Shown: positions 7,446 through 19,215, counted from the first letter of the stretch. The stretch is DNA of 64,000 nt from Rhizobium terrae (GCF_003425685.1 NZ_QJKM01000007.1:301011-365010), one strand, 5' to 3'. A program made the numbers and translations. The notes: a model not told the origin generated them from the sequence alone.

Positions 7446-9881
7446 ATGAAATTCACACTCTCCTGGCTGAAGGATCATCTGGAAACGGATGCGACCCTCA
7501 ATGAAATCTGCGAGCGCCTGACGGCGATCGGACTCGAAGTCGAGGATGTCGACGACAAGGCGGCCTACAAGCCCTTCGTCATCGCCAGGGTCCTATCCGC
7601 CGAAAAGCACCCGGAGGCCGATCGCCTCAAGGTGCTGATGGTCGATGCCGGCCCAGAGGTTAATGGTGGCAAGCCGGTGCAGATCGTTTGCGGCGCGCCG
7701 AATGCCCGCGCCGGTCTTGTCGGCGCGCTGGCCCGTCCCGGCACCTACGTTCCGGGCATCGACGTGACGCTCGCGGTCGGCAAGATCCGCGGCGTCGAGA
7801 GCCACGGCATGATGTGTTCGGAGAAGGAGTTGAATCTCTCCGAGGACCATACCGGCATCATCGACCTCCCGGCCGATGCGCCGGTCGGTGCGTCCTTCGC
7901 GGCCTATGCCGGCCTCGACGACCCTATCATCGAGATCAACCTGACGCCGAACCGCCCGGACTGCACCTCGATCCATGGCATCGCCCGCGATCTGGCCGCC
8001 GCCGGTCTCGGCACGCTGAAGCCGCACGCAAAGCCGTCCTTCAAGACGGAAGGCGAGACTCCTGTCGGCTTGAAGATCATTCTCGATGACGAGCGCCTTT
8101 GCCCCGGCTTCGGCCTGCGCCTGGTGCGCGGCGTCAAGAACGGCCCGAGCCCGGTCTGGATGCAGCAGCGCCTGAAGGCGATCGGCCTTCGCCCGATCAA
8201 TGCGCTGGTCGACATTACCAACTACATGACCTTCGACCGGGGCCGGCCGATGCATGTCTTCGATGCCGCCAAGGTGAAGGGCGACCTCATCGTGCGTCGC
8301 GCGCTGGAAGGCGAGACGGTGCTGGCGCTCGACACCCGCGAATACAAGCTGAACCCCGGCAACGTCGTGATCGCAGACGACAACGGCGTGGAATCGATCG
8401 GCGGCATCATGGGCGGCGAACATTCCGGCTGCGACGAGAAGACCGTCGACGTGCTGATCGAAAGCGCTCTCTGGGATCCGATCAACATCGCCAAGTCCGG
8501 CCGCGCGCTCGGCATCATCACCGACGCGCGTTACCGTTTCGAACGCGGCGCCGATCCGGAATATATGGTTCCCGGCCTCGACCGCACCACCGAACTGGTG
8601 CTGGAGCTTTGCGGCGGCACGGCGGCTGAAGCCAGGGTCGTCGGTTACAAGGGATATGAGCCGAAGGTCGTAGACTTCCCGTTCTCGGAAGTAAAGCGCC
8701 TGACCGGCCTGGAAGTCTCGCCCGAAGAGAGCCGTGAGATCCTCACCCGCCTCGGCTTCACGGTCGAGGGCAGCGGTGAACGCGTTTCCGTCAAGGTCCC
8801 GTCCTGGCGTCCGGACATCGACGGCAAGGCCGACCTTGTCGAGGAAGTGATGCGCATCCACGGCGTCGACCAGATCAAGCCGGAAGCAATCGAGCGTCTC
8901 GCCGCCGTCAATGGCCGCATCCTGACGATGCTGCAGGTCCGCACTCGCCTCGCCAAGCGCACGCTTGCCTCGCGCGGCATGCTGGAAGCCGTCACCTGGT
9001 CCTTCATTCCGGAAGATCAGGCCAAGCTTTTCGGCGGCGGCAGTAATTCGCTCAAGCTGGCGAACCCGATCGCCGCTGACATGTCCGACATGCGCCCGTC
9101 GCTTCTGCCGGGCCTGCTGACGGCCGCCCAGCGCAATGCCGACAAGGGTTTCGGCGATGTCGCGATCTTCGAAGTCTCCGGCACCTATGAGAACGCCACG
9201 CCGGAAGGCCAGCGCCGCGTTGCCGGCGGCGTCCGCCGCGGCACGGCCTCGCTGAACGGCTCCGGCCGCCTCTGGTCGAATGCCGCCAAGGGCGGCGGCA
9301 AGCCGGTGGATGTCTTCGACGCCAAGGCCGATGCGCTCGCCGTCGTCGAAGCCTGCGGTCTGCCAATGTCGAACATCCAGATCGAAAAGGGCGCTCCCGC
9401 CTGGTATCATCCGGGCCGTTCCGGCACGATCAAGATGGGTCCGAAAGTCGTGCTCGGTTATTTCGGCGAGTTCCATCCGAAGACGCTGGGTGCCCTCGAT
9501 GTCTCCGGCGCTCTGTGCGGCTTCGAGGTCTTCCTCGATGCCATGCCGGACCCGAAGAAGAAGGCGAGCCGCACCAAGCCGGCTCTCGATCTTTCGCCCT
9601 TCCAGGCGGTAAAGCGCGACTATGCCTTTGTGGTGGCAAGCGACGTCGAAGCCGGCGCGATCGTCAAGGCGGCGGTCACCGCCGACCGCAAACTGATCAC
9701 CGGCGTCAACGTCTTCGACGTGTTCGAAGGCACCTCGCTCGGTGAAGGCAGGAAGTCGGTGGCGATCGAAGTGCTGATCCAGCCGGTCGAGCGCACCCTG
9801 ACCGACGAGGATTTCGAGGCGCTGACAGCCAAGATCGTCGCCAATGTCGAAAAGACCACGGGCGGCATGCTCCGCGCTTAA
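7446..9881 (+). CDS. pheT: Phenylalanine-tRNA ligase beta subunit
   Basis: The 811-residue subunit has the standard order. An N-terminal tRNA-binding EMAP/OB domain (about 40-150, with [13 protein letters not shown]) is followed by the B3/B4 editing domain ([35 protein letters not shown]). The B5 domain (about 405-475), the inactive synthetase-like core and a C-terminal anticodon-binding FDX-ACB domain ([14 protein letters not shown] to the end) complete it. It pairs with PheS. The length is typical for alphaproteobacteria. It is the last gene of the pheS-DUF4160-DUF2442-pheT unit and is followed by a terminator. Confidence 0.97.
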   Translation: MKFTLSWLKDHLETDATLNEICERLTAIGLEVEDVDDKAAYKPFVIARVLSAEKHPEADRLKVLMVDAGPEVNGGKPVQIVCGAPNARAGLVGALARPGTYVPGIDVTLAVGKIRGVESHGMMCSEKELNLSEDHTGIIDLPADAPVGASFAAYAGLDDPIIEINLTPNRPDCTSIHGIARDLAAAGLGTLKPHAKPSFKTEGETPVGLKIILDDERLCPGFGLRLVRGVKNGPSPVWMQQRLKAIGLRPINALVDITNYMTFDRGRPMHVFDAAKVKGDLIVRRALEGETVLALDTREYKLNPGNVVIADDNGVESIGGIMGGEHSGCDEKTVDVLIESALWDPINIAKSGRALGIITDARYRFERGADPEYMVPGLDRTTELVLELCGGTAAEARVVGYKGYEPKVVDFPFSEVKRLTGLEVSPEESREILTRLGFTVEGSGERVSVKVPSWRPDIDGKADLVEEVMRIHGVDQIKPEAIERLAAVNGRILTMLQVRTRLAKRTLASRGMLEAVTWSFIPEDQAKLFGGGSNSLKLANPIAADMSDMRPSLLPGLLTAAQRNADKGFGDVAIFEVSGTYENATPEGQRRVAGGVRRGTASLNGSGRLWSNAAKGGGKPVDVFDAKADALAVVEACGLPMSNIQIEKGAPAWYHPGRSGTIKMGPKVVLGYFGEFHPKTLGALDVSGALCGFEVFLDAMPDPKKKASRTKPALDLSPFQAVKRDYAFVVASDVEAGAIVKAAVTADRKLITGVNVFDVFEGTSLGEGRKSVAIEVLIQPVERTLTDEDFEALTAKIVANVEKTTGGMLRA

Positions 9882-9911
9882 TTCGGGTGGCGTGAATCAC
9901 CTCTCAAAGTT

Positions 9912-9942
9912 AGCCTGTCCCTCTCAAAGGGCAGGCTTTTTT
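9912..9942 (+). terminator. Intrinsic terminator after pheT
   Basis: AGCCTGTCCCT and AGGGCAGGCT pair with a single bulged T and are followed by six T residues. It lies about 30 bases after the pheT stop. Confidence 0.85.
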
Positions 9943-9960
9943 GTGTCCGGCCGCCAGTAG

Positions 9961-10050
9961 GTCGTCATCCTCGGCCTTGTGCCGAGGATCTAAGCCGCCT
10001 CAGCAATATCAACGTGGATAGATGCTGGGCACAAGGCCGAGCAGGACGGC
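9961..10050. repeat. REP-like dispersed rhizobial palindromic element
   Basis: Two inverted arms (9961-9983 and 10028-10050) share CTCGGCCTTGTGCC on opposite strands. The left arm also folds on itself (ATCCTCGGC/GCCGAGGAT). Arms of the type GTCATCCTCGG...CCGAGGATC are scattered in high copy number through rhizobial genomes. Here the element fills the gap between the pheT terminator and the next gene, whose ribosome binding site (GGAGGA) follows directly. Confidence 0.65.
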
Positions 10051-10064
10051 CGGAGGATTAAGCA

Positions 10065-10682
10065 ATGCGCGTACCGGGATCGATGAAGGGGCTGGAGGAT
10101 CTCGGCCGGGTGCGGCTGTCGAAGAACTTCTTTTTCCGTGATTTCCTCTTCTCCGAGATCGCCGATTTCTATGGCATTCCGAACATCCCCGAAGACCCGG
10201 ATCTCGCGATCGAAGCCGGCCGGCATCTATGCGAGGAATTGCTGGAGCCGCTTCAGGCGACGTTTGGCCGCCTGCACCTGCGCTCGGGTTACCGCTCGCC
10301 GAAGGTCAACGAATTCGGCAACAAGAACAACCTCAACTGCTCCTCGAATGCCAATACCGCCGCCGATCACATCTGGGACCGGCGCGACGCCCGGGGCTTC
10401 ATGGGCGCCACGGCGTGCGTCGTCTTCCCCTGGCTGATCGACAACTATCACGAGGACGGCGATTGGCAGAAGATGGCCTGGTGGATCCATGACCACCTGC
10501 CTTACTCGTCGATCATGGTCTTTCCGAAACTCTGGGCAATGAATATCCAGTGGCACGAAAAACCTGCCCGCCGCATCCGCAGCTTTACAGGACCGCGCGG
10601 CGTGTTGACCAAGATCGGAATGGCCAACAACGAGGGCGACCATTCCGAATTTTACGAGGGCTTTCCGCAGCTGCAGCGGTGA
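10065..10682 (+). CDS. Conserved hypothetical protein, possible peptidase M15-like fold
   Basis: The 205-residue protein has LHLRSGYRSPKVNEFGN about residues 84-100 and AADHIWD about 119-125. The pair resembles the SGYRS...(H)xxxxAxD pattern of M15A (D-Ala-D-Ala carboxypeptidase-like) metallopeptidases. However, the usual HxxGxAxD is changed to AADH, so activity is doubtful. There is no signal peptide, which also argues against a peptidoglycan enzyme. The C-terminus is rich in Trp and Tyr (WWIHDHLPYSSIMVFPKLWAM). GGAGGA lies a short distance upstream of ATG 10065. The gene converges with the next one, leaving only ten bases between stops. Confidence 0.55.
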   Translation: MRVPGSMKGLEDLGRVRLSKNFFFRDFLFSEIADFYGIPNIPEDPDLAIEAGRHLCEELLEPLQATFGRLHLRSGYRSPKVNEFGNKNNLNCSSNANTAADHIWDRRDARGFMGATACVVFPWLIDNYHEDGDWQKMAWWIHDHLPYSSIMVFPKLWAMNIQWHEKPARRIRSFTGPRGVLTKIGMANNEGDHSEFYEGFPQLQR

Positions 10683-10692
10683 CGTTTGGGCA

Positions 10693-11640
10693 TCAGCCGG
10701 GCGTCAGGCCGCCCGGCACGACGACGAGCGGCGTGCCGGTCGCGTCGATGAACCGTTGCTCGATCTCGGACCAGGTCTTGGCGTCCTTAGTGAATATCTC
10801 GGGATGTTCCGCCTGGAGCACCTTGAAGGATTTCAGGTAGTCGGATGCATCCTTGCCGGTCGAAAGATATTGCCAGTGCTCGGCCGGAATGCTGACGCCG
10901 GTCTCCTGCTGGACCACGGAGTTGAATTTCGAAATCTGTCCGATCGACAACTTTCTCAACGATTCCGTATCGACCGAGTTCGTTGTCTGGGAGGGCGCCG
11001 TCACAGCCTTGCCGTAGGCATCCTGGACGGCGCGATCGATCTTCCGGCTCTCTTCCGCTCCCAGCGCCTGGGTCGCGGAAGGAGTGGAGGCCGGAGACTT
11101 CTTGAGGAGATACTGGTCGTAGGTGAGGATTTCGGCGGCATAGGCCGAATGGTCGAAAAGACGGGGAATTGATGCAACCGCCGAACCGATGAGACCGAGC
11201 CAGTTTCCGCCCTCCGTGACGATCTTCGGGGGATCGAACTTGCCTGGGCCGGTTTCCACCAGCGTCACTTCGAACTGCTTGCCCTGCCAGATCGATTCCA
11301 TGTCGAACATCAGCCGGTGGTTGATCTGGCGGTCGACCGTGCCGTCGGAAAAATAGACCGTCGCCTTCTGCGAGGCAAAGGCGGAATAGATCGGGATATA
11401 GAATGTACCGGTTCCGTCGAACACGATGGTGCGGATGTCGCGTCCGTCGAAATTCACGTTCAGTGAAATCTTCTGACATCGGTCTTGCTGATGCGTCGTG
11501 CAGTTTATCGTGCCGGTAACCATCCTCGGAGTCATGGCGAGGATGGAAAACAACAGGAGAAATACGAGAACTACGACGTTGATGAGCCAGTTCGGCAGTC
11601 TTTTCAACAAGCTGGGAAGATACGAGAAAAATTGTTCCAT
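10693..11640 (-). CDS. Hypothetical single-pass membrane protein
   Basis: One transmembrane segment (WLINVVVLVFLLLFSILAM) lies near the N-terminus. A soluble domain follows with a Cys pair (INCTTHQQDRC) and a beta-rich stretch (TVYFSDGTVDR, QFEVTLVETGPG). The C-terminal third is helical. The topology suggests a short cytoplasmic tail and an outside domain. I do not recognise the family. ATG 11640 is preferred over GTG 11655 because AGGG lies at a good distance upstream. No operon partner is evident. Confidence 0.6.
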   Translation of the reverse strand: MEQFFSYLPSLLKRLPNWLINVVVLVFLLLFSILAMTPRMVTGTINCTTHQQDRCQKISLNVNFDGRDIRTIVFDGTGTFYIPIYSAFASQKATVYFSDGTVDRQINHRLMFDMESIWQGKQFEVTLVETGPGKFDPPKIVTEGGNWLGLIGSAVASIPRLFDHSAYAAEILTYDQYLLKKSPASTPSATQALGAEESRKIDRAVQDAYGKAVTAPSQTTNSVDTESLRKLSIGQISKFNSVVQQETGVSIPAEHWQYLSTGKDASDYLKSFKVLQAEHPEIFTKDAKTWSEIEQRFIDATGTPLVVVPGGLTPG

Positions 11641-11753
11641 GGCCGTCACCCTCACTTGACCATGGGTTGAAGTATATCACCGTGCAATTGAGAGTAAAGA
11701 ATGCTCTGGATCACATCGTCGAGCGCCCTCCAGGGAGAGCGCTCGTTTTCAAG

Positions 11754-13764
<2,011 letters not shown>

Positions 13765-13954
13765 GATATTCCTCCAAATTTTTAAGTGAGCGGATAGGAC
13801 GTAGAAAGGAATTTGAGATTAGCCGATGTCGGGCGGCCGGCCAGTCCCTATTTTGAGCGGACGATCACTTTTTCAAGCACCCTGTCCGGCATGGCGTTGC
13901 GCCGCCTCGGTGCGGCCCATAAGGTGCGCCGGCAACGATTTGAGGGAGGGCATG

Positions 13955-14941
13955 ATGCTGCGTTTCGGAGTTCTGTCGACGGCCAGGATCGGCCATGAAC
14001 AGGTGGTGCCGGCAATCCAGGACGCGGAAAACTGCGTCGTCACGGCCTTCGCAAGCCGCGATCTCGCCAGGGCGCGCAAGCTGGCGGACCGGTTCGGAGC
14101 GCCGCACGCCTTCGGGTCCTACGAGGAGATGCTGGCATCCGATCTCATCGATGCCGTCTATATTCCGCTGCCGACCAGTCAGCATGTAGAATGGTCGATC
14201 AAGGCGGTCGAGGCCGGTAAGCATGTGCTCTGCGAAAAGCCGATCGCATTGAAGGCGGAAGAGATCGAAACGCTGATCGCCGCCCGCGACCGTGCCGGCC
14301 GCCTCATTTCGGAAGCCTTCATGGTCACCTACACGCCGGTCTGGCAGAAGGTGCGCGAACTTCTGCGGGACAAGGCGATCGGCGAGCTGAAGCATGTGCA
14401 GGGCGCCTTCACCTATTTCAACCGCGACCCGTCCAACATGCGCAACATTCCGGAACTCGGCGGCGGCGCGCTGCCGGACATCGGCGTCTACCCGACGATC
14501 ACCACCCGCTTCGTGACGGAAAAGGAACCGCTCAAGGTGCAGGCAAGGGTGGAGCGTGATCCTGAATTCGGCACCGACATCTATTCCAGCGTGAAGGCGG
14601 ATTTCGGTTCGTTCGAACTCAGCTTCTACATCGCGACCCAGATGGCGGCCCGCCAGATCATGGTTTTCCACGGGACTGAAGGTTACATCGAGGTGAAATC
14701 GCCCTTCAATGCAGTGCGCTGGGGCGCCGAGGAAATCGAGCTGACCAACCAGAACCACGCGGTCTCGCAGATCTTCCGTTTCCCCGACAGCCGCCAGTAC
14801 AAGCGCCAGGCGGAAGCCTTCGCCCGCGCCGTCAGCGGCGAAGGCACGGAAGTGGTTACACTGGAAAACTCCCTGAAGAACCAGAAATTCATCGACGCGA
14901 TCTATCGCGCAGGCAAGCACGACGGCTGGGAAAAGGTCTGA
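13955..14941 (+). CDS. Gfo/Idh/MocA family oxidoreductase
   Basis: The 328-residue NAD(P)-dependent dehydrogenase has an N-terminal Rossmann domain ([25 protein letters not shown]) and the EKPIAL motif (about residues 92-97) whose Lys is catalytic. A C-terminal alpha/beta domain with [12 protein letters not shown] follows. Such enzymes oxidise sugars, inositols or related polyols. The substrate is not predictable here. A GAGGGAGGG ribosome site precedes two adjacent ATGs (13952 and 13955); the second has the better spacing. The frame open from 13826 shows no family similarity before this point. Confidence 0.85.
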   Translation: MLRFGVLSTARIGHEQVVPAIQDAENCVVTAFASRDLARARKLADRFGAPHAFGSYEEMLASDLIDAVYIPLPTSQHVEWSIKAVEAGKHVLCEKPIALKAEEIETLIAARDRAGRLISEAFMVTYTPVWQKVRELLRDKAIGELKHVQGAFTYFNRDPSNMRNIPELGGGALPDIGVYPTITTRFVTEKEPLKVQARVERDPEFGTDIYSSVKADFGSFELSFYIATQMAARQIMVFHGTEGYIEVKSPFNAVRWGAEEIELTNQNHAVSQIFRFPDSRQYKRQAEAFARAVSGEGTEVVTLENSLKNQKFIDAIYRAGKHDGWEKV

Positions 14942-14949
14942 ACCGTCGC

Positions 14950-15333
14950 TCAGCCGTTCCGATGCCGGAACACGAAGCGTGAATAACCGAAGAAACTGTA
15001 GGCCATCGCCGCTATGGATGCGGCGATGACGGCAATGATCGGCTGAAGGAAGGGCGTGCGGTAGATCAGCATCGCATAGACGGCATAGTTGATGACCGCC
15101 GAGGTGATCCCGACCACCCAGTAGCGAAAGCCTTCAACGGCAAGCGAATGAGGCGACTTGCCGAAGGTGCGGCTGCGGTTGACGAACCAGGTGAAGGCCA
15201 TGGCCGCGGCGATTGCCGGAACACGGGCGGGAAACGGATTGAGCCCTGCGGCTCCGATCAACACATGCGTCAGCCCCGCATCGATGAGAAAACCGCCGCC
15301 GCCGGCGAGCAGGAACCAGAACAACTGTTTCAT
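14950..15333 (-). CDS. GtrA-like membrane protein
   Basis: The 127-residue protein has four membrane segments and the GtrA fold pattern (LAGGGGFLIDAGLTH, AIAAAMAFTWFVNRSRTFG, YSFFGYSRFVFR at the end). GtrA proteins are thought to flip undecaprenyl-phosphate-linked sugars for modifying O-antigen or other surface glycans. Its start overlaps the stop of the upstream GT2 gene by four bases (ATGA), a sign of tight coupling. Together they form the classic GtrA-GtrB pair. Confidence 0.88.
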   Translation of the reverse strand: MKQLFWFLLAGGGGFLIDAGLTHVLIGAAGLNPFPARVPAIAAAMAFTWFVNRSRTFGKSPHSLAVEGFRYWVVGITSAVINYAVYAMLIYRTPFLQPIIAVIAASIAAMAYSFFGYSRFVFRHRNG

Positions 15334-16370
15334 GCGGCACTCTTGTCAGCTTTGCGGGGCCTAGCCGCAAGAGCCTCCACGCGGGGCAGAACCGTTGGAG
15401 ATCGCTCGCCCATGGCCGCCCGGCTGAGGTTCATGTAGTGGATGCGAAGCTGCTCGGCCCGTACATGCGAGACGGAATCGAGGATCAGGCCGGCTGTGAA
15501 GATCAGCAGCGAGACCAGCATCAGAACCAGCGAAAGGACCCAGGTCGGCAGGCGCTCCACGAGGCCCGTCTGGAGATAGGCAGCCAGCACCGGCGCCATG
15601 AAGACCAGGCTGGCGGCCATGAAGATGCCGGCGATCGCGCCGAAAAAGGCAAATGGGCGCGTTTCCATCATCAGCATGGCGAACATCCGGAGGATCCGGA
15701 TGCCGTCGCCGAATGTCCGGAGCTTGGAATGCGAGCCTTCCGGCCGCCGGCCATAGCTCAACTCTACCTCGCAGACGGGAAGCTTGAGCCGCGAGGCATG
15801 CACCGACATTTCCGCCTCGATTTCGAACCCGCGGGAAATTGCCGGAAAGCTTTTTACGAACCGGCGCGAAAAGGCGCGGTAGCCAGAGAAGATATCGGTG
15901 AAATCCGGAGCGAACATGGCCCGGTAGAGCTGGTTGAACAGCCGGTTGCCGGCGGCGTGCCCCAGGCGGCCTGCATCGGCGAGTACGCCGCGGCGAGTGC
16001 CGACCACCATGTCCACCCGCTCGATGAGCAGCGTGCGGATCAGGTCTTCCGCATCCCCAGGCGCATAGGTTCCGTCGCCGTCCGCCATGACGTAGACGTC
16101 CGCCTCGATATCGGCGAACATGCGGCGCACCACATGGCCCTTTCCCTGCCGGCGCTCGCGGATCACCTCCGCTCCGGCCAGCATCGCCTGCAAGGCCGTG
16201 CCATCCAGGGAATTGTTGTCATAGACATAGATGCGTGCGGTGGGAAGCGCCTGGCTGAATCCGCGCACGACCGCGCCGATCGTCGGCGCCTCGTTGTAGC
16301 ACGGCAGCAGGATCGCGATGTCGATGTGGCCGGCCAGCGGGCCATTGAGCGGATTTGCCATGATTTTCAC
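15330..16370 (-). CDS. Glycosyltransferase family 2 (GtrB/dolichol-phosphate mannosyltransferase-like)
   Basis: The 346-residue enzyme has a GT-A domain: AILLPCYNEAPTIG at the N-terminus and MADGDGTYAPGDAEDL with the metal-binding DGD. RGFEIEAEMSVHASR and YGRRPEGSHSKLRTFGDG follow. Two C-terminal membrane helices (about 225-310) anchor it. Such enzymes move a sugar from a nucleotide to a polyprenyl phosphate. It is coupled to the GtrA gene downstream. The start is MKIM at 16370 or MANP at 16361. It is divergent from a large membrane protein that probably acts in the same pathway. Confidence 0.87.
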   Translation of the reverse strand: MKIMANPLNGPLAGHIDIAILLPCYNEAPTIGAVVRGFSQALPTARIYVYDNNSLDGTALQAMLAGAEVIRERRQGKGHVVRRMFADIEADVYVMADGDGTYAPGDAEDLIRTLLIERVDMVVGTRRGVLADAGRLGHAAGNRLFNQLYRAMFAPDFTDIFSGYRAFSRRFVKSFPAISRGFEIEAEMSVHASRLKLPVCEVELSYGRRPEGSHSKLRTFGDGIRILRMFAMLMMETRPFAFFGAIAGIFMAASLVFMAPVLAAYLQTGLVERLPTWVLSLVLMLVSLLIFTAGLILDSVSHVRAEQLRIHYMNLSRAAMGERSPTVLPRVEALAARPRKADKSAA

Positions 16371-16485
16371 TCGGCACGCGGAAAATCGAACGCAGAGCCG
16401 CCTGCGCCGTCGGTTTTACTATTTCTTGGTAAGGTTAAGGCTAGGTTTCCGTCGTGCCCGGGGAATGCGGAAAGCGACGGAAATC

Positions 16486-18312
16486 ATGGCATACAGACCT
16501 TCCGGGCAGGAAACGGGCGGAGGCCTCGCGCCGCTCCTTTCACGCCCCGCCCCGGCGATGCTGCCCTATTGGCTCGTTGTCGCGGCCACCCTTCTCGTCG
16601 TTTCCCGCCCTGCCTCGCCGGTCTATCTGACAGGTGAAAACGACGACGTGATGCGGCTCGTCGAAGTGCGGGATCTCCTCGGCGGGCAGGGCTGGTTCGA
16701 TCTCATGCAATATCGCCTGGGATTGGCCGAGGGCACGCCGATGCACTGGTCCCGCCTGATCGACCTGCCGATCGCGGCACTGATCCGGTTCCTTTCGCTT
16801 TTTCTGAGGCAAGGAGATGCGGAACTTCTGGCGGCGACCCTCTGGCCGGTCCTGCTGATGCCGCTGCTGCTCCTGCCGCTGGCGATCGCGGCCTCACGGA
16901 TAGGCGGTGTCGCAGCCATGCATGTCGCGCTGGGTCTCGGGGCTCTTTTCCTTTTCACCTGCGTCCGTTTTGCGCCGGGTTCGCTCGATCATCACAATGT
17001 CCAGCTCGTGCTGGCCACGTGGCTTGCCGCCCTGCTCACCGATCCGCAAAAACGCGTCCGCAGCTATATCGCAGCCGGCCTTGCCGCTTCTCTCGCATTG
17101 GCGGTCGGAGCCGAGACGACGCCGCTCGTCGCTGTCGCATGCGGCTGCGTTGCCCTGCAATGGGTGTGGCACGGCGCGGCGTTCGCCGGTTCGGCCCGTG
17201 CCTTCGGGCTGTCTCTCACCCTCTCCGTCTCCGCTGCCTTTTTCGCGACGGTGCCGCCGCGGGATTATGGGGTGGTCACCTGCGACAATCTTTCGTTGGG
17301 TTTCTATGCTCTCTCGGCATTGGGGGGCTCGGCGCTTTTCCTGCTCGCCAGCCTGAGGCCTGCTTCCCGCCCATTGCGTTTCGGCATGATCGGACTGACC
17401 GGTACGCTTCTCCTGCTTGCAGCCCGCCTGATCGCGCCGCAATGCCTCGGCGATCCGCTGGCCTCGCTGGATCCGATGCTGACCGAACTCTGGCTGAGGG
17501 GTGTAACCGAAGCGCGCTCGTTCACCGCCGTGGCGGCGGCCGAGCCGGAAATGGTCGGCGGCTTCTATGCCGCCGGATTGTTTGCGATGGCGGTGTGCCT
17601 GTTCCGGAGCCTCCGAGGAGAAGAGGTCGAGTTTCACCTTGTCCTCCTCGCGCTTGTCGGCACGTCCTGGCTCGTCGCGTTGCTGCAGGTGCGCGGCGCT
17701 TTCTTTGCAAATCTGCTGAGCATTCTGCCGCTGTCGCTGCTGATTGCCGATCTTCGCAGGCACTCCGCAACCGACTCCGAAAACGCCGCCCTCGCGATCG
17801 GATATCTCGGTACGATGCTGGCTTCCGTGCCGGTTCTCTGGGCGCTTGGAGGCGTTGCCGCGGTGCATGGCTGGCAGCAGGCCATGGATGCAAGCGTGAT
17901 GACCTTTGCGGGTGCTCCCGCGGCGGAAGGGGGCGAATGCGGCAACCCGGCGGATATGGCGGCGCTCAACGCATTGCCCCCCGGCACCGTCGCCGCTCCA
18001 TCCAACAGCGGGGCGGAAATTCTTGCCGCCACGGGTCACCGTGTCCTCTCCGCCCCCTACCACAGGGACCAGAAGGGAATGCTGACGGAGCTGCATATCG
18101 GCCTGTCGGTGGCGGCAGACGCCTGGGCTTTCCTCAAAGGCGCCGGTGTGACGGCAGTCGCCTTCTGCCCGACCGACCCGCAGACGGAAGCCTTAATACG
18201 GCTGAAGCCGGACGGTTTTTACGCCGACCTCGCCCGCGGCGCCGTACCGGCCTATCTGGAGGCTATCGGCGGTGGCGAGGGGTTCTGGCTTTATCGGGTG
18301 AAGCCGGATTGA
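16486..18312 (+). CDS. Large polytopic membrane protein, probable GT-C type glycosyltransferase
   Basis: The roughly 608-residue protein has about ten or more hydrophobic helices. After the first helix comes YLTGENDDVMRLVEVRDLLGG, then GTPMHWSRLIDLPIA. Acidic pairs right after the first helix are typical of GT-C enzymes such as ArnT and PMT, where they bind lipid-phosphate sugars. The C-terminal 130 residues form a soluble domain with a conserved Cys pair (GGECGNPADM, AFCPTDP). Divergent placement beside GT2-GtrA suggests it transfers the polyprenyl-linked sugar to a surface glycan. The frame is open from 16318; starts at 16465 (no spacing to GGGGA) and 16486 are both possible. Confidence 0.65.
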   Translation: MAYRPSGQETGGGLAPLLSRPAPAMLPYWLVVAATLLVVSRPASPVYLTGENDDVMRLVEVRDLLGGQGWFDLMQYRLGLAEGTPMHWSRLIDLPIAALIRFLSLFLRQGDAELLAATLWPVLLMPLLLLPLAIAASRIGGVAAMHVALGLGALFLFTCVRFAPGSLDHHNVQLVLATWLAALLTDPQKRVRSYIAAGLAASLALAVGAETTPLVAVACGCVALQWVWHGAAFAGSARAFGLSLTLSVSAAFFATVPPRDYGVVTCDNLSLGFYALSALGGSALFLLASLRPASRPLRFGMIGLTGTLLLLAARLIAPQCLGDPLASLDPMLTELWLRGVTEARSFTAVAAAEPEMVGGFYAAGLFAMAVCLFRSLRGEEVEFHLVLLALVGTSWLVALLQVRGAFFANLLSILPLSLLIADLRRHSATDSENAALAIGYLGTMLASVPVLWALGGVAAVHGWQQAMDASVMTFAGAPAAEGGECGNPADMAALNALPPGTVAAPSNSGAEILAATGHRVLSAPYHRDQKGMLTELHIGLSVAADAWAFLKGAGVTAVAFCPTDPQTEALIRLKPDGFYADLARGAVPAYLEAIGGGEGFWLYRVKPD

Positions 18313-18325
18313 CGGGATCACGGCT

Positions 18326-18592
18326 TCAAGCTGTCCGGAAACGGCGGACGACCAGCAGGCCGGCGATGAAATTGATCAGGCCGGCATTGTAACCGAGGAT
18401 GGCGACGAGAAGATCGAGGTAGGATGTCGGGCCGGTGGAAACCACGCTCGCAAGCGCGAACGTCGCCACGATCAGAAATGCGATGAACGCCACCGAAAAG
18501 GCAGACCGCATCATGCCGGCGCAAACGCCAATCGATGCAGCGGTCAAGAACAGCACTCGACATCTCCTTTCTGCCCTCAATGGAGAAAGCAT
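18326..18592 (-). CDS. Small hypothetical membrane protein
   Basis: The 88-residue product has two or three hydrophobic helices (VLFLTAASIGVCAG, SVAFIAFLIVATFALASVV, LLVAILGYNAGLINFIAGLLVV) and a basic C-terminus (RRFRTA). AGGTGG stands a few bases before ATG 18592; GTG 18601 is an alternative. No family is recognised. It converges with the large membrane glycosyltransferase gene, 13 bases between stops, but nothing shows that they work together. Confidence 0.55.
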   Translation of the reverse strand: MLSPLRAERRCRVLFLTAASIGVCAGMMRSAFSVAFIAFLIVATFALASVVSTGPTSYLDLLVAILGYNAGLINFIAGLLVVRRFRTA

Positions 18593-18719
18593 ATGCGCCA
18601 CCTGCTAATAAAAGCTTTCGTGGCGCTGCTCAGAAATCACCGATCCATCGATAAAATCCGCTAAAAGTGTCCCTTTTTGGGATTTTGCCGGGCGGAGATC
18701 GGCGTCGTGTCCACTTCGG

Positions 18720-18983
18720 TCACACCAGGCCGGCGATCGATGCTGCGGTCGTGCCGGTCGCAAAGACCCGCGTCGTCCGCAGCGGAAGCAGGCTGCCGGA
18801 GGAAACGTTCGACAATGTCAGCGTCTCACCGGAGAGCATCCGGACGCCCAGATTGCCGCCGATGCCGACAAACAGCGCCCGCGTGGCTTCCGGCAGGTCG
18901 ATGCTGTCACTGGGGGCAATGGCAAAGCCGGAGGAGGCGGGGCCGGAGAGGGAGGGTTGGGTATTGGCGAAGCGGTCGGACAT
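18720..18983 (-). CDS. Orphan GTA-type spike base protein (RCAP_rcc01079-like)
   Basis: The 87-residue protein reads as a compact beta-rich domain: ALFVGIGGNLGVRMLSGETLTLSNVSSGSLLPLRTTRVFATGTTA. This resembles the spike base protein encoded at rcc01079 of the Rhodobacter capsulatus gene transfer agent, which with its partner builds head spikes. No other phage or GTA gene is nearby, so it is either a domesticated orphan or one piece of a dispersed GTA genome, as known in alphaproteobacteria. AAGGAGAT sits a few bases before ATG 18983, which fixes the start over the longer frame from 19055. The assignment rests on recalled family similarity. Confidence 0.6.
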   Translation of the reverse strand: MSDRFANTQPSLSGPASSGFAIAPSDSIDLPEATRALFVGIGGNLGVRMLSGETLTLSNVSSGSLLPLRTTRVFATGTTAASIAGLV

Positions 18984-19215
18984 GGTGAAATCTCCTTGAG
19001 TGGGTTCGCAGCCATTGTCGCCCGGTTCTCCTGCCTGGGGAAAAGTCAGTCGCAAAAATGGCCTTCGAGATTATTGCTCTTGGGAAAAAGCTATTTCAAA
19101 CCAATCGTTTAGATCTGCTAATGCTTTGGCAGGCCGATTTTTTCAGCCTCCGGTCATCCCCGCTCTGCCGTATCCGGCTGATGAATTTGCAGGGCACATC
19201 CTTTAGATAGAGAAT

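Noticed and set aside
7593..9476. 627-residue minus-strand open frame opposite pheT
   Set aside because: It is the antisense shadow of pheT in GC-rich DNA; its composition is Arg/His/Ala-rich with no recognisable domain.
19000..19206. 68-residue plus-strand frame before xseA
   Set aside because: No ribosome site and no family; it lies where the xseA promoter is expected.
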